A DNA stretch of 64,000 nucleotides from Methanomassiliicoccales archaeon (GCA_026394395.1 JAPKYK010000006.1:62001-126000); one strand, 5' to 3'; numbered from the stretch's first letter, positions 12,603 through 22,100 are shown. Notes: generated by a model from the sequence alone, not told the origin. Made by a program: numbers and translations.

Positions 12603-12699
12603 TGGAGCCACTGGAGGGTATTGAACCCCCGGCCTGCGGTTTACGAAACCGCCGCTCTTTAGTGGCCCCGGGAAGGGGCTACCACTGAGCTACAGTGGC
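12603..12699 (-). tRNA. tRNA-Thr(CGT) with insert in the D-loop
   Basis: Read on the minus strand from 12699: acceptor GCCACTG pairs perfectly with CAGTGGC. It continues TA, D-stem GCTC/GAGC, G26, anticodon stem GCGGT/ACCGC with loop TTCGTAA (anticodon CGT, Thr ACG codons), variable loop AGGCC, T-arm GGGGG-TTCAATA-CCCTC, discriminator T and an encoded CCA. The gene is ~22 bases too long because of an insert after the D-loop AGTGGTA. A TATA-like AATTTTAAATGG lies ~25-30 bases upstream. The gene is convergent with thiC. Confidence 0.93.
12658..12679 (-). other. putative noncanonical intron of tRNA-Thr (BHB motif)
   Basis: The insert folds with the D-arm as a bulge-helix-bulge: exon GTGG pairs with intron CCAC, a 3-base bulge TAG carries the 5' site, CCCC-TTCCC-GGGG is the intron hairpin, and a 3-base bulge (TAA or AAA) carries the 3' site next to D-stem GAGC. 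This is the substrate shape of archaeal tRNA-splicing endonuclease. The exact length is 20-22 bases, depending on which A is the junction. Removal restores a normal D-arm. Confidence 0.85.
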
Positions 12700-12798
12700 C
12701 TTGGGCAGCATCAACCGCTACGCCCATTTAAAATTTGCTGCCTTCGCCCATTCAGACAATTATATTATCTGGCATCGCACTCTGTCATTGGGGATCGA

Positions 12799-13806
12799 TT
12801 GATATCGGAGATGCGCCTCCCGGCGGCGGAGAAGGAAGAGGAGCGGAAGGGCGGGCAGGCCTCGTTGCGCGATCTGCTGGACACCATCAAGAACGAGGGG
12901 TTCACCGGCTACCTGCGCACCACGCTGGCGTTGGAGGGAGATATTTCCAATGGCGTCCTGGCCTTCGACCAGGGCTCGCCCACCATGGCCCTCTACAGCT
13001 TCAAGCCCTCCGGGACCAACAGCGTGGAGATGATGTACCGCGGAGAACGGGCGGCCGAGTTCACTTTGGGCGACTCCATTTTCCCTGACACCGCCATCAG
13101 CCTGATGAAGGTGGGGGACCGCCAGGCGCTCCAGGCCATGGTCGATGACTATCGTCAGGACCGCTCCCCGAACCTGGCCGACTTCATCATGCACTTCTAT
13201 CAGGACAATCTGCGAGCGGAGGCCGTCGGGGAAGGGTTGGGCGAGGGCGCCAGCATCCTCGAGCTGAAGCAGGCCATCATGAAATACCACCGCGAGAAGT
13301 CCCTGGAGCTCTCGGGGAAGCGTGGCCTGAAGGACGTCGAGCTGGAGCTGGACGAGGGGGAGAGCTTCCTGGTAGAGGAACAGAACCGGGACTTCTCCCA
13401 CGGCATATTCGTGGCCTACTTGGCCAAAGGGTACACCGGCCTGGCCATATCCAGGACGAACCCGCGCATGCTGCGCCGCTCCTATAACGAGATAGATGCC
13501 GAGCTCATCTGGCTGACGGACCACGATTCCGAGGCGGAGAGGACCATCGCCCCGTCGCTGGAGAAGATCGTGGTGGTGCTGGAGGAGTTCATGAGCCGCC
13601 AGAAGAAGTGCGTCATATTGATCGACGACCTGCAATACCTCATAAGCAGCAATTCGTTCGAGGGGGCGCTGCGCTTCATCCGGTCGTTGGTGGACCGCAT
13701 CAGCGAGCGCGAGGCCTTGTTCCTGCTATCGATAGACCCGGCCAGCCTGAACCAGCAGGAACGCTCCATTCTCGAGAGGGAGATGCGCCTGGTGCGCGAG
13801 CGCTGA
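12799..13806 (+). CDS. DUF835 domain protein with N-terminal effector-like domain
   Basis: A 335-residue cytosolic protein of unknown function. Residues ~30-110 resemble domains found in archaeal signalling proteins (GYLRTTLALEGDISNGVLAF and following). Residues ~195-335 fit DUF835, a RecA-like fold without a P-loop, with a Walker-B-like strand CVILIDDLQYLI followed by a helix and a second strand (LFLLSIDP). A TATA-like AATTATATTATC near 12757-12768 predicts transcription from ~12790, which fits a TTG start at 12799; ATG 12811 is the alternative. Its stop directly abuts the stop of the convergent zinc-ribbon gene. The DUF835 domain resembles the P-loop-less protein at 37747-38316. Confidence 0.7.
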   Translation: MISEMRLPAAEKEEERKGGQASLRDLLDTIKNEGFTGYLRTTLALEGDISNGVLAFDQGSPTMALYSFKPSGTNSVEMMYRGERAAEFTLGDSIFPDTAISLMKVGDRQALQAMVDDYRQDRSPNLADFIMHFYQDNLRAEAVGEGLGEGASILELKQAIMKYHREKSLELSGKRGLKDVELELDEGESFLVEEQNRDFSHGIFVAYLAKGYTGLAISRTNPRMLRRSYNEIDAELIWLTDHDSEAERTIAPSLEKIVVVLEEFMSRQKKCVILIDDLQYLISSNSFEGALRFIRSLVDRISEREALFLLSIDPASLNQQERSILEREMRLVRER

Positions 13807-14790
13807 TCAGAGGCGCTTTACCTCGTTCTTGAACTCGGACAGCAGGTCCAGAGCCTGGCCGTGCTTCTCCCGGTTCATGGCCACCCCGGCGTCCTTCAGT
13901 ATCTTGACCAGGGTGCGCACGTCCTTGCCCTCCGCTTTGGCGTCGAGCAGCTGGTTCTTGGCCTTGCGCATCTCCGTCTTGGTGACTTCGGGAAGGGACC
14001 TCAGAAGCTGCTCCCGCCCCTTGCGCGCCAATATCCCCATCATGCTCCAGTCGTTGTGCTCGCCGGCGTCGTGCGCCTCCCGGAGCATGCGCTTGGCCTC
14101 CCTGACGTCGATGTAGAAACGGTCGCAGACGTCGATGAGATGGGAGAGGGACTCGGTCATCTCCAGTGCTTCCATGTATTTGCCGCTGAGCCTCTCGGCG
14201 GCCTTGCGTCCTTTCGCCGCCGCCTGCAGGGCGCCCTCCGTGTCCCCCTGGGCCCGCAGCTTCTTCATGCCCTTCATGGCCTCGTTGATCTCCGAGGGGT
14301 CGCTGCCTGATTTCGCCGTCACCTCGGCCAGCCGTTCCAGGCTGCTCAGGTCCCCGTCCATCCTGGCGTCCAGCGCGACCTTAATGGACGTGCGGGCCTC
14401 CTTGACCATCTGGACCGCCGTAGCTAGGTCCCTCTGCTTACCGGCGTGCACCGCCTTGTCGATAAGGCGACGGCCTTCCCCTACCTCGACCTCGTAGTCC
14501 TTGGACAATATGAGAAGGGGCTTGACCTCGGCCACCAACAGCGGGAACTCCTGACGCAACTGCTCTTCGCCCTCTTCGACCAGCGAGCGGCCGCAGGACG
14601 GACAGATGGATGACTCGAGGGGCACGTTCTCGCCGCAGGACGGGCATTCGATCAGGGGTACCTCCTCGATCACGAACTCGGTGCCGCACCCCGGGCACTT
14701 GGCCGCCTCACCCACGATGTGCACGCCGCACTCGGGGCAGTCGAACTCGAAATCCTCTTCCTCCTCAGCCTTCTCCCGTTTGCCTGGCAT
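13807..14790 (-). CDS. double zinc-ribbon helical protein
   Basis: A 327-residue protein. Two zinc ribbons lie at the N-terminus (Cys18/21/32/35 and Cys49/52/63/66), after an acidic leader. The remaining ~255 residues are predominantly charged helix with repeated helical-hairpin character and many Lys, Glu and Ala residues. No membrane segment or signal peptide is visible. AGGAAGG precedes the ATG at 14790. Similar zinc-ribbon/helical proteins are frequent in Thermoplasmata and their roles are not known to me. It converges with the DUF835 gene with no spacer. A regulatory or scaffold role is inferred. Confidence 0.7.
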   Translation of the reverse strand: MPGKREKAEEEEDFEFDCPECGVHIVGEAAKCPGCGTEFVIEEVPLIECPSCGENVPLESSICPSCGRSLVEEGEEQLRQEFPLLVAEVKPLLILSKDYEVEVGEGRRLIDKAVHAGKQRDLATAVQMVKEARTSIKVALDARMDGDLSSLERLAEVTAKSGSDPSEINEAMKGMKKLRAQGDTEGALQAAAKGRKAAERLSGKYMEALEMTESLSHLIDVCDRFYIDVREAKRMLREAHDAGEHNDWSMMGILARKGREQLLRSLPEVTKTEMRKAKNQLLDAKAEGKDVRTLVKILKDAGVAMNREKHGQALDLLSEFKNEVKRL

Positions 14791-14840
14791 GTGACCTTCC
14801 TGGACTGGACGCAGATTGGTTTAAGGTTATTTCAATCTGT

Positions 14841-15641
14841 TCATATGATCTTTCCGTCCAGGAACCCCTGCATCAGCTGGGCGTCCTCCAGCGGCGCGGT
14901 GGACTCACAGATGACCGTGGTCTCCCTTCCGCGCCCTTGCAGGGCTGAAAGAACCATCCGATGGTCCAGGCCCTCCCCCAGCCGCAGATGCTTCCTCTCC
15001 CCCGCTTCAGTGTACTCGATCCCGCTGATATGGCAATGGAGCCGTACCACACCGTTCAGGTCGTCAAGGACCCCCTGGAGCTTCTCCGCGTTCAGCCTGT
15101 CCGGGCCCCGGGCCTGCAGGTGGGCGAAGTCCAGCACCGGAACGACGCTCTCCACCTCGTCCATGACGGACATTATCTCCGGCACGGTGCCCCAGACGGC
15201 CCGCTTTCCCATGGTCTCCAGGCCGATCATCGCGGTCAGTGATTCGTCCTTCGCCCTCTCCCGGACGCGCCGGAGCGAATCGATCACCATGGCCGTGGTC
15301 CTTTCCGCCCCCTTGTCCCCGTACGTCGCCGCGTGCACCACCACGACCCAGGCGCCGAAGGCCTCTGCTCCCCTGAGCGCTTTCAGCACCCACTCCTCGC
15401 TCTTCTCCCTCGTGAGCTCGGAGGGGGAGCTCAGGTTGACATAATAAGGAGCGTGGGCGCTGAGGGCCACGTCCAGTTCCTGAGCTGCCTTCCTGGCCTC
15501 CTCCGCCCGGTCCGGGTTGAACTGCACGTTGCGGACGAACTGCAGCTCCAGGGCCTGGAGGCCGGCCTTCCGGACCAGGCGTACGCCTTCGGCAGGGGTG
15601 CGCGAGCCTTCGGGATAGCCGGCCGGACCGGTGCGGATCAT
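14841..15641 (-). CDS. endonuclease IV-like TIM-barrel protein
   Basis: A 266-residue barrel of the AP endonuclease 2/xylose isomerase-like family. Residues matching the metal site of endonuclease IV appear in order: His in SAHAPYYVNL, His in VVVHAATYG, Glu in IGLETMG, Asp and His in VLDFAHLQARG, His in LHCHISGIEY, a later His in RKHLRLGEG, and Glu in VICESTAP. This pattern favours a zinc-dependent AP endonuclease over a sugar isomerase. A DNA repair role is likely but inferred. The Ogg-type glycosylase nearby (16970-17752) would generate substrates for it. The start is ATG 15641; the upstream region is short and shared with the divergent gene at 15728. Confidence 0.8.
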   Translation of the reverse strand: MIRTGPAGYPEGSRTPAEGVRLVRKAGLQALELQFVRNVQFNPDRAEEARKAAQELDVALSAHAPYYVNLSSPSELTREKSEEWVLKALRGAEAFGAWVVVVHAATYGDKGAERTTAMVIDSLRRVRERAKDESLTAMIGLETMGKRAVWGTVPEIMSVMDEVESVVPVLDFAHLQARGPDRLNAEKLQGVLDDLNGVVRLHCHISGIEYTEAGERKHLRLGEGLDHRMVLSALQGRGRETTVICESTAPLEDAQLMQGFLDGKII

Positions 15642-15727
15642 GAGCTACCATGGGTCCTTCGGCGTAAACAATTTGCTGCGGCGCACAATGTAAATATCCG
15701 CCCGTGGATTGTAAATCCGGGGTAGGA

Positions 15728-16210
15728 ATGAACCAGTACAGCGTGTCAGTAGAGAGGCCGGCGGACTGCAACGTCATCATCGGCCAATCACATTTCATCA
15801 AGACCGCCGAGGACCTGTACGAGGCCATGGTCAACTCCGTGCCGCAGGTCAAGTTCGGGGTGGCCTTCTGCGAGGCCTCCGGCGACCGCCTGGTCCGGGT
15901 GGAGGGGAACGACGACGAGCTGAAGGAGTGCGCCACGCGGAACGCCCTGAAGGTGGGTGCCGGGCACACCTTCTTCATCGTCATGCGCAACGCCTATCCG
16001 GTCAACGTCCTGGGTCGGATCAAGGAGGTCCCAGAGGTCTGCAACATCTTCTGCGCCACGGCCAACGAATTGGAGCTGGTGGTGGCGGAGAGCGCCTCTG
16101 GGCGCGGGATAATCGGGGTCATAGACGGGCAGACGCCCGTGGGGGTGGAGAACGATGAGGACGTCCAGAAGAGGAGAGGTTTTCTCCGGAACATCGGATA
16201 CAAGCTATGA
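15728..16210 (+). CDS. adenosine-specific kinase family protein (PF04008)
   Basis: A 160-residue protein of the small archaeal/bacterial family described as adenosine-specific kinase. Signatures include HFIKTAEDLYEAMVNSVPQ, VKFGVAFCEASGDRL and the C-terminal GIIGVIDGQTPVGVE. ATG 15728 is preceded by GGGGTAGG. A TATA-like TAAATATCC ~35 bases upstream would start transcription just before this ATG, so the longer upstream frame is unlikely. The end overlaps the methyltransferase start by 56 bases, suggesting an operon of three genes through 17752. The physiological substrate in this organism is not evident. Confidence 0.85.
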   Translation: MNQYSVSVERPADCNVIIGQSHFIKTAEDLYEAMVNSVPQVKFGVAFCEASGDRLVRVEGNDDELKECATRNALKVGAGHTFFIVMRNAYPVNVLGRIKEVPEVCNIFCATANELELVVAESASGRGIIGVIDGQTPVGVENDEDVQKRRGFLRNIGYKL

Positions 16211-16973
16211 AGAGCCGGACCTGTACGAGGCGCTCGGCAAGTACTATGACATCTGGTACGAGGACCAGACCGATGAAGTGCAGTTCTACCGGCAGCTGGC
16301 CGAGAAGACCGGCGGGCCGATATTGGAATGCATGTGCGGGACCGGGCGCTCCCTGATACCTTTGGCCGAGGATGGCTACGAGATCTGGGGCTTCGACCGC
16401 AGCCATTCCATGCTGGACCGTCTCACGGCCAAGATGGAGCAGATGGATGAGGAGGTGCAGGAGCGGGTGCAGGTGCACCATGCGGACATGCGCACCTTCC
16501 AATGCCCCCGCCGGTACAACCTGATCATCGTGCCCTTCAACTCCTTCCTGCACCTGCTGGAGAGGGAGGGACAGGAGTCGGCCCTGCGGAACGTGGTCGA
16601 GCACCTGGAGGAGGGCGGGCGTTTCGTCATGAGCGTGTTCAACCCTCGCCTGGACCGGCCGGAGGAGCTGGTGCGCCACCGCGGGACCAGGACGGCGGTG
16701 AACGGCGAGATCATCTCCAAGTTCGAGGCTCAGACGTTCGACCAGCCGCTGCACCGCACCACGGTCCACTATTTCATCGACGTGTCCCGGCAGGACAAGG
16801 AGATGAGACGGGTCACCGCGTGCTTCACCATACGTTACATGTCCTACCAGGAGGTCGTGGAGCTTATGGAGGACTGTGGCCTGGAGGTGACGGAGACCTA
16901 CGGCGATTGGAACTTCGGCCATTTCACCAAGAACAGCGACCTCATGGTCTTCGAGGTCAAGCGGTCCCCATGA
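16155..16973 (+). CDS. class I SAM-dependent methyltransferase
   Basis: A 272-residue protein with a Rossmann-type SAM fold. Motif I is ILECMCGTGRSLIPLA, with the acidic residue of motif II in IWGFDRS, motif III near HHADMRTF and motif IV in YNLIIVPFNSFLHL. It resembles small-molecule methyltransferases of the Methyltransf_25 type, and the substrate is unknown. The ATG at 16155 lies inside the preceding gene (56-base overlap) with GGTGGAG six bases upstream; no better in-frame start is available. It is coupled to the glycosylase gene by an ATGA overlap at 16970-16973. Confidence 0.8.
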   Translation: MRTSRRGEVFSGTSDTSYEEPDLYEALGKYYDIWYEDQTDEVQFYRQLAEKTGGPILECMCGTGRSLIPLAEDGYEIWGFDRSHSMLDRLTAKMEQMDEEVQERVQVHHADMRTFQCPRRYNLIIVPFNSFLHLLEREGQESALRNVVEHLEEGGRFVMSVFNPRLDRPEELVRHRGTRTAVNGEIISKFEAQTFDQPLHRTTVHYFIDVSRQDKEMRRVTACFTIRYMSYQEVVELMEDCGLEVTETYGDWNFGHFTKNSDLMVFEVKRSP

Positions 16974-17752
16974 GGCCGCCGTTCGACCTGGACCACACCT
17001 TGGGGTGCGGGCAGGTGTTCCGCTGGAGGAAGGAGGACCACTTCTGGAAGGGCGTGGTCAACGGGCGGCTGGTCACGCTGAGCCAGGACCGCGACGTTCG
17101 CGCGCTGTCCGGCATGGACCGGGGGTCCTTCGAGCGCTATTTTCGTTTCGATGACGACCTGCAGGCGATCTATCGGGAGCTGGACGACGATCCGACGCTG
17201 TCGCGCTACCTCCGGGAGTACCGGGGGCTGCGGCTGATACGACAGGACCCCTGGGAGTGCACCGCCTCCTATGTGCTGGCGACCAACGCCAACATACCGC
17301 GCATACAGGGAATGATAGAACGGGTCTGCCGGACCTTCGGCACGGAGATGGACGGTAATTTCGCCTTCCCCGAACCGGGCCAGCTGCTGGACCGCTGCGA
17401 GCGGAGCGAGGGCTGTGGCCTGGGCTACCGGGCCAAGAGGTTCATCGAGCTGGCGCGACTGGTGTACCGCGGGGAAGTGGACTTCGATGCTTTACGGAAC
17501 ATGGAGTACGAGGATTGTCGTAAGGAACTGGTAAAGCTGCCGGGCATCGGCCCCAAGGTGGCCGACTGCGTCTCCGTCTTCTCCCTGGACCATCTGGAGG
17601 CTTTCCCGGTGGACGTGCGCATCAAGAAGGCCGTGGCCGAGCTCTATGGGATCGAGGGCAGCTACAAGCAGGTGAGCCAGCTCTCCAGACGGAAGTTCGG
17701 GAGATGGGCGGGCTACGCCCAGGAATACATCTACTACGCCTACGGCCGCTGA
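16970..17752 (+). CDS. 8-oxoguanine DNA glycosylase/AP lyase (OGG1-like)
   Basis: A 260-residue helix-hairpin-helix glycosylase that removes oxidised guanine and nicks the abasic site. The HhH motif is LVKLPGIGPKVADCVSVF with catalytic Lys196; the conserved Asp215 follows in FPVDVRIKK. The N-terminal DLDHTLGCGQVFRW matches the OGG1 family opening. ATG 16970 overlaps the upstream methyltransferase stop as ATGA, which fixes this start against a longer upstream frame. The length suits the archaeal Ogg group. It ends one base before the stop of a convergent regulator gene. Confidence 0.92.
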   Translation: MRPPFDLDHTLGCGQVFRWRKEDHFWKGVVNGRLVTLSQDRDVRALSGMDRGSFERYFRFDDDLQAIYRELDDDPTLSRYLREYRGLRLIRQDPWECTASYVLATNANIPRIQGMIERVCRTFGTEMDGNFAFPEPGQLLDRCERSEGCGLGYRAKRFIELARLVYRGEVDFDALRNMEYEDCRKELVKLPGIGPKVADCVSVFSLDHLEAFPVDVRIKKAVAELYGIEGSYKQVSQLSRRKFGRWAGYAQEYIYYAYGR

Positions 17753-17753
17753 A

Positions 17754-18128
17754 TCATTGGCACTGCGGGCACACGCAGGCCGGCGCCTTCAGCCCGGTCT
17801 GCGTCTCGTATATCCCGACCAGCATGCCGCTCTTTTTGACCATCTCGCATATGCGGCATGTTTCTATCACGATATCAGAGCCGTTGATGATGCGCATGGC
17901 GGAGATCTCCACCTCGCGCTTGAAATCCTCGTACTTCCCGCTGTTTTCCAGTTCCTTGTTGGTGCCTCTCTTGGCCTTCAGGTACTGGGATATGGCGGCG
18001 TCGGTGACGCCGAACTTGCGAGCCACTTCCGCCTGGCTCAGGTGATGCTTTTGCACGAGTTCCCTGGCCAGCTCACGGCGAATAGAAGGTAGCACGTACC
18101 AGACGATCAGCTCGCATGGGATTTTCAT
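17754..18128 (-). CDS. HTH transcriptional regulator with C-terminal cysteine cluster
   Basis: A 124-residue predicted DNA-binding protein. Residues ~15-55 form a helix-turn-helix (LSQAEVARKFGVTDAAISQYL). The C-terminus carries Cys91, Cys94, Cys118, Cys120 and Cys123 (CRIC and CVCPQC), a likely zinc or Fe-S site. It resembles a conserved archaeal regulator family (COG2522 type). ATG 18128 matches the family start (MKIPCE); a TTG at 18140 would add four residues. It is transcribed away from thi4 across a 196-base gap, so thi4 is one possible target, which is inference only. Confidence 0.8.
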   Translation of the reverse strand: MKIPCELIVWYVLPSIRRELARELVQKHHLSQAEVARKFGVTDAAISQYLKAKRGTNKELENSGKYEDFKREVEISAMRIINGSDIVIETCRICEMVKKSGMLVGIYETQTGLKAPACVCPQCQ

Positions 18129-18236
18129 TGCTCCGTTCAATGCCTTAACGATTCTTAAAGATATCGTTCACTGGCCTTCTGGAGGACGGCCGGCACCTTG
18201 TTGGCGATGGGCGGTCCGACCCTCGTCTGGCCTTTT

Positions 18237-18274
18237 ACCGTCCTGAAGGACGGTCTCGGGCATGGTATAAATAA
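18237..18274 (+). promoter_or_regulatory. thi4 promoter with upstream inverted repeat
   Basis: TATAAATA at 18266-18273 is a clear TATA box, giving a predicted start near 18296 and a ~30-base leader. Twelve bases upstream is a perfect 7-bp inverted repeat, ACCGTCC-TGAA-GGACGGT (18237-18254), in operator position. No riboswitch-like sequence was found in the leader. Confidence 0.5.
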
Positions 18275-18324
18275 AAAATGTTCTTTACCTAAAGCATCCG
18301 TTCTGAAACGCCCGAGGAGTTCAC

Positions 18325-19116
18325 ATGGAGATCGATGAGGTTCTGGTCACCCGCAAGATAGTGGAGAGGTATACCGAGGAGTTCTTGGAGAACGTGGACG
18401 TGGACGTTGCCATCGCTGGCGCCGGCCCGTCCTCCCTGACCGCGGCACGCTATCTGGCCCAGGCCGGACTGCGGGTGGTCATCTTCGAACGTAAGCTCAC
18501 TCCCGGCGGAGGCATGTGGGGCGGCGGCATGACCTTCCCCATCATCGTGGTGCAGGAAGGTAGCAAGTTCTTGCTGGAAGAGATCGGCGTGCGCCTGCGG
18601 GACGCCAAGGATGGTTACTATACGGCCGATTCCGTGGAGGCCTCGGCCAAGCTCATCGCCGCCGCGGTGACGGCCGGGGCTAGGCTCTACAACACCGTGA
18701 CGGTGGAGGACGTCATGATCCGCCACGACAGCATCTGCGGCGTGGTCATCAACTCCAGTGCGGTGGAGGTGGCTGGTCTGCACGTCGACCCGCTGGCCAT
18801 TCGCGCCAAGTACGTCATCGACGGCACCGGGCATCCCGCGGAGGTGGCTCATGTGGTGCAGCGCAAGGTCGGCCGGCTGAACACCCCCAGCGGTCAGATC
18901 GAGGGGGAGAAGAGCATGTGGGCCGAGAAGGGGGAGCAGATGACGGTGGAGAACACCGCGGAGATCTACAAGAACTTCTACGTCACCGGTATGGCCTGCA
19001 ACGCGGTCATGGGCTCGCCCAGGATGGGCCCAATCTTCGGCGGGATGCTGCTCTCCGGCAAGAAGGTCGCGGAGATGATCATCGCCCGCGAGAAGAAGGC
19101 CAAGAAGAAAAAGTGA
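18325..19116 (+). CDS. thi4: thiazole synthase Thi4 (ribulose 1,5-bisphosphate/ADP-thiazole type)
   Basis: Thi4 builds the thiazole half of thiamine from NAD and glycine. The 263-residue protein has a Rossmann dinucleotide motif (IAGAGPSSLTAARYLAQAG), FERKLTPGGGMWGGGM, and YVTGMACNAVMGSPRMGPIFGGMLLSG near the C-terminus. The catalytic sulfur-donor cysteine of the yeast enzyme appears absent: the corresponding stretch reads GHPAEVAHVVQRK, with histidine instead. This fits archaeal enzymes that use free sulfide catalytically. The C-terminal tail is lysine-rich. The stop is one base from that of the convergent helicase gene. Confidence 0.93.
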   Translation: MEIDEVLVTRKIVERYTEEFLENVDVDVAIAGAGPSSLTAARYLAQAGLRVVIFERKLTPGGGMWGGGMTFPIIVVQEGSKFLLEEIGVRLRDAKDGYYTADSVEASAKLIAAAVTAGARLYNTVTVEDVMIRHDSICGVVINSSAVEVAGLHVDPLAIRAKYVIDGTGHPAEVAHVVQRKVGRLNTPSGQIEGEKSMWAEKGEQMTVENTAEIYKNFYVTGMACNAVMGSPRMGPIFGGMLLSGKKVAEMIIAREKKAKKKK

Positions 19117-19117
19117 T

Positions 19118-22100
19118 TCAGTCCTCTTCTCCCATGACCTTTTCCAGGAACTCCTGGATCTCCCAGTCCGGGATCTCCTTGGTCCTTTTCTCGCGGACCG
19201 TCCAGCCCATCTCGGACACGAAGTCCTTCAACACCCTCTTGGCCTCCTTGTCCCCCTGCAGGTCCGTGATGGACAGGTCCTTGCCGCTGTGGCGGGAGCG
19301 GAAGCAGCCGATTATCTCGGGGCCGCGCATGATCAGGCTGCCCATGCCCCCGCACTTCTCCCTTATCTCATCGTACAGGTAATGGGCCATGTTGTCGAAC
19401 TGGTATAGCACCAGCTCGCGGTCGGCCACCTTGCGGTCGATGACGTTGAGGTCGTCCTTCAGTACCCAGTGCACCGCGTCCCCGCCCCTTTCGAGGAAGC
19501 CTTTGGCCAGGAAACCCTCCTCTGTGAGCTGGGAGAGCAAGGACCGCAGGTCGCGCATGGGCATCTCGGATCGTATGTAGCGGGTGAGGCCGTCGGCGGT
19601 GAACACCCCGAAGTTGCGGAAAAGGAGCCGGAGGACCTCTAGCCTGGCCTCGCGCACTCCCAGTCCGGACGAGGGCACCAGGGTGATGCGGTTGTTCTTC
19701 CCGTAGGCGATGACCGTGGAGGAGCTCAGTTCCCGCAAGGCGTCCTGGGTGCGCCCGGGGCCTAGGATGGAACGGTCGAAGAAGACCCGCCGGGGCATCG
19801 GCAGATTGGCCTCCATCATCTTCACCAGGGTTAGGGCGTCCTCGCTGAGCGGGCGCCCCTTGGCGTCGCGGTAGAGGGAAGCGAAGCGCATGGTGGTGTA
19901 CATCATGACCTCGGGGAGCCCATTGACCAGATAGAGGAACCCCTGGTCCACCAGGCGCTTGAGCGGTACTTTGACGCGGCAGCGGGCGTAGGCCGCGGGG
20001 TCGCCCCGGAAGCCGCCGCTGCGCTTCACCCCCTCCAAGACGTTGGGATAGGCCTCCTTCGGCAGCAGCCCCTGCTTGCGCATGGAGTACGCCCGCAGTT
20101 CCTCGGCGGAGTACTGGCGGTCGATCCCGCCCTTGACCCACATGCCCTGCAGACGGATGTAGCCGGCCTGGACCATGGCCGCGGCGGCCTCCCCCTGCAC
20201 GTCGTCTGCCGCCGTCCCCAGCACTTCCTTTACCCGGACCATGTCATAGCCTAATTTTGTCTGGAAGTCCAGCAGCGGCTCCGCGGCCTTCAACGCCTGT
20301 GGTAAATACCCTTCCTGGTCCAGGTCGATGGCCCGCAGCTCCACGCACCCGCCCATGTTCCATTTCTCAATGCCGCCGACGACCAGCCCCTGCCGCAACA
20401 CCGGGAACACCCAGGCATCGCCGAAGCGGGCGTTGTTGTCCGCCCAGCGCGGTTGCGCGGAGGGATCGTACAGGCTCACCACCGCCCATTCCTCCGGACC
20501 GGGGACGAAGGAACGCAAGGCGGGCAGCTCGTCGGCCATGATGACCATCTCCGCCGCCATCTCCCCCACGGCGATGGTCTCCACCTCCAGGTGCGAAAGG
20601 GCTTCCTCCACCTCGTAAGGGGAGAGCCCGGTGTACATCCTCACGACCATGGGCGGCACCGGTCCGTAGACCCGCACGAAGCGGCGCACTATCTCTCCAG
20701 CGGGATCGCCGTCGTACTCCGGCGCCTCATACAGCTGGTAGACGTTCTCCCGCGACCAGTCCTCGCCCTCCTCGTAGCGGCGCACGATGTACATGTTGCG
20801 GTCCAGGCGGTCCAGCGAATCTTTCACCGTTTCCTTGCCCTCCTCGAACTCCGCCGCCAGCTGGCGCAGGCTTGCCCCGCCTAGCTCTCCGATGCGGCGC
20901 AGCACCCGAGAGTCGAACTCGCTGGGGGACAGCCCCCGGTACGCTTTCACGTACATGGGGGCGTCCTCCGCCAGGACGTAACGAACCTTGCCGCGCAGGA
21001 AGCGGCCGTTGAGGACCACGTTCTGCTCGCGCAGCTCCTGCCATTCGTCCAGCCGGAAGCCGTCGACCCTCCGGGCGAGGTCATAGAGCAGCCCCATCTC
21101 CCCGAAGTGGCACAGGCATTCCCGGGGGTCGGCGAACCGCCTCTCCAGCTTGGACCTCTGGTACCCGTCGATCGTCAGATGGTCGAAGACCTCCGAACCG
21201 TGCCTCAGGCGCAGGTGGTCCCGCTTGAGCATGTATTGTTCTTGTTCCCCGACGACGAAACGGCCTTCCTCCAGCAGCCCCTCCTCGGTCATCTGCTTCA
21301 GGGCGGTGCGCACCTTCGTCTCCGGCAGGTGCAGGGCGAACGCGGCCTCGTCGGCCGTGGCCGGCGCCCAATACTCCAGATGGCGCAGCAGCGCCTGGTC
21401 CACCGCCCTCTGCCTGGGCATGGCCTCGACCGTTCGGGCGCGGTAGGTGAAGCGACCGTTGGCGTACGACGTCCGGCCGACGAGGTTGCGGGACTCCAGC
21501 GCGCGCAGCCTCCTTCCGCTCTCCTCGCGGTCCGTTCCGGTCAGCGCTTCCAGTTCCGCCGCCGTGCGGTCCTCCTGCAGGTGCTTCAGGACCGCGGCCT
21601 CTTCGTCCGTCACCTCCTTCCCCTCGGTCAGGGAAGCGTAGATAGGCAGGTGCTCCGCCGCTACGAAGTACACGTCGTCCAGGAACACCGAGGCGATGCG
21701 CCCTTCCGCCAGTAGCTCCGCGGCCCAGGCGTCGACCTGCTCCCGGTCCGGCCGGCAATAGACGTAGACGCTGCGGCCCTTCTCCTTGAACACGTGCAAC
21801 GGCCCGACCCGGGAGATCAGCGAAAGCAGTGAGGGCTTGTCCTCGGCGATGCCCCTCTTGGCCCGGTAGTGCGCCGAGACCTTCTCCTCCTCGAATTGGA
21901 ACTTCTGTTCGTCGCCCAGGACCTTGGAAAGCACCTTGCGATGCAGTTCGCGCAGGAGCGACGAGCGGTCCTCCATCATGACGATGTCCGAAATGCCGGC
22001 CAGCACGATGTTGTGCCCGAAGGGCGAGGGGATGGCGCTGTATGGAGCGGTCATGATCATCATGTCCCCGGACTCCATCTGGTGCACCACGGCCTCGGCG

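Noticed and set aside
12658-12679. D-loop insert as a long natural D-loop or a degraded tRNA
   Set aside because: All other tRNA stems are perfect, CCA is encoded, and the insert forms a BHB with correct bulge sizes, which chance or decay would not be expected to give.
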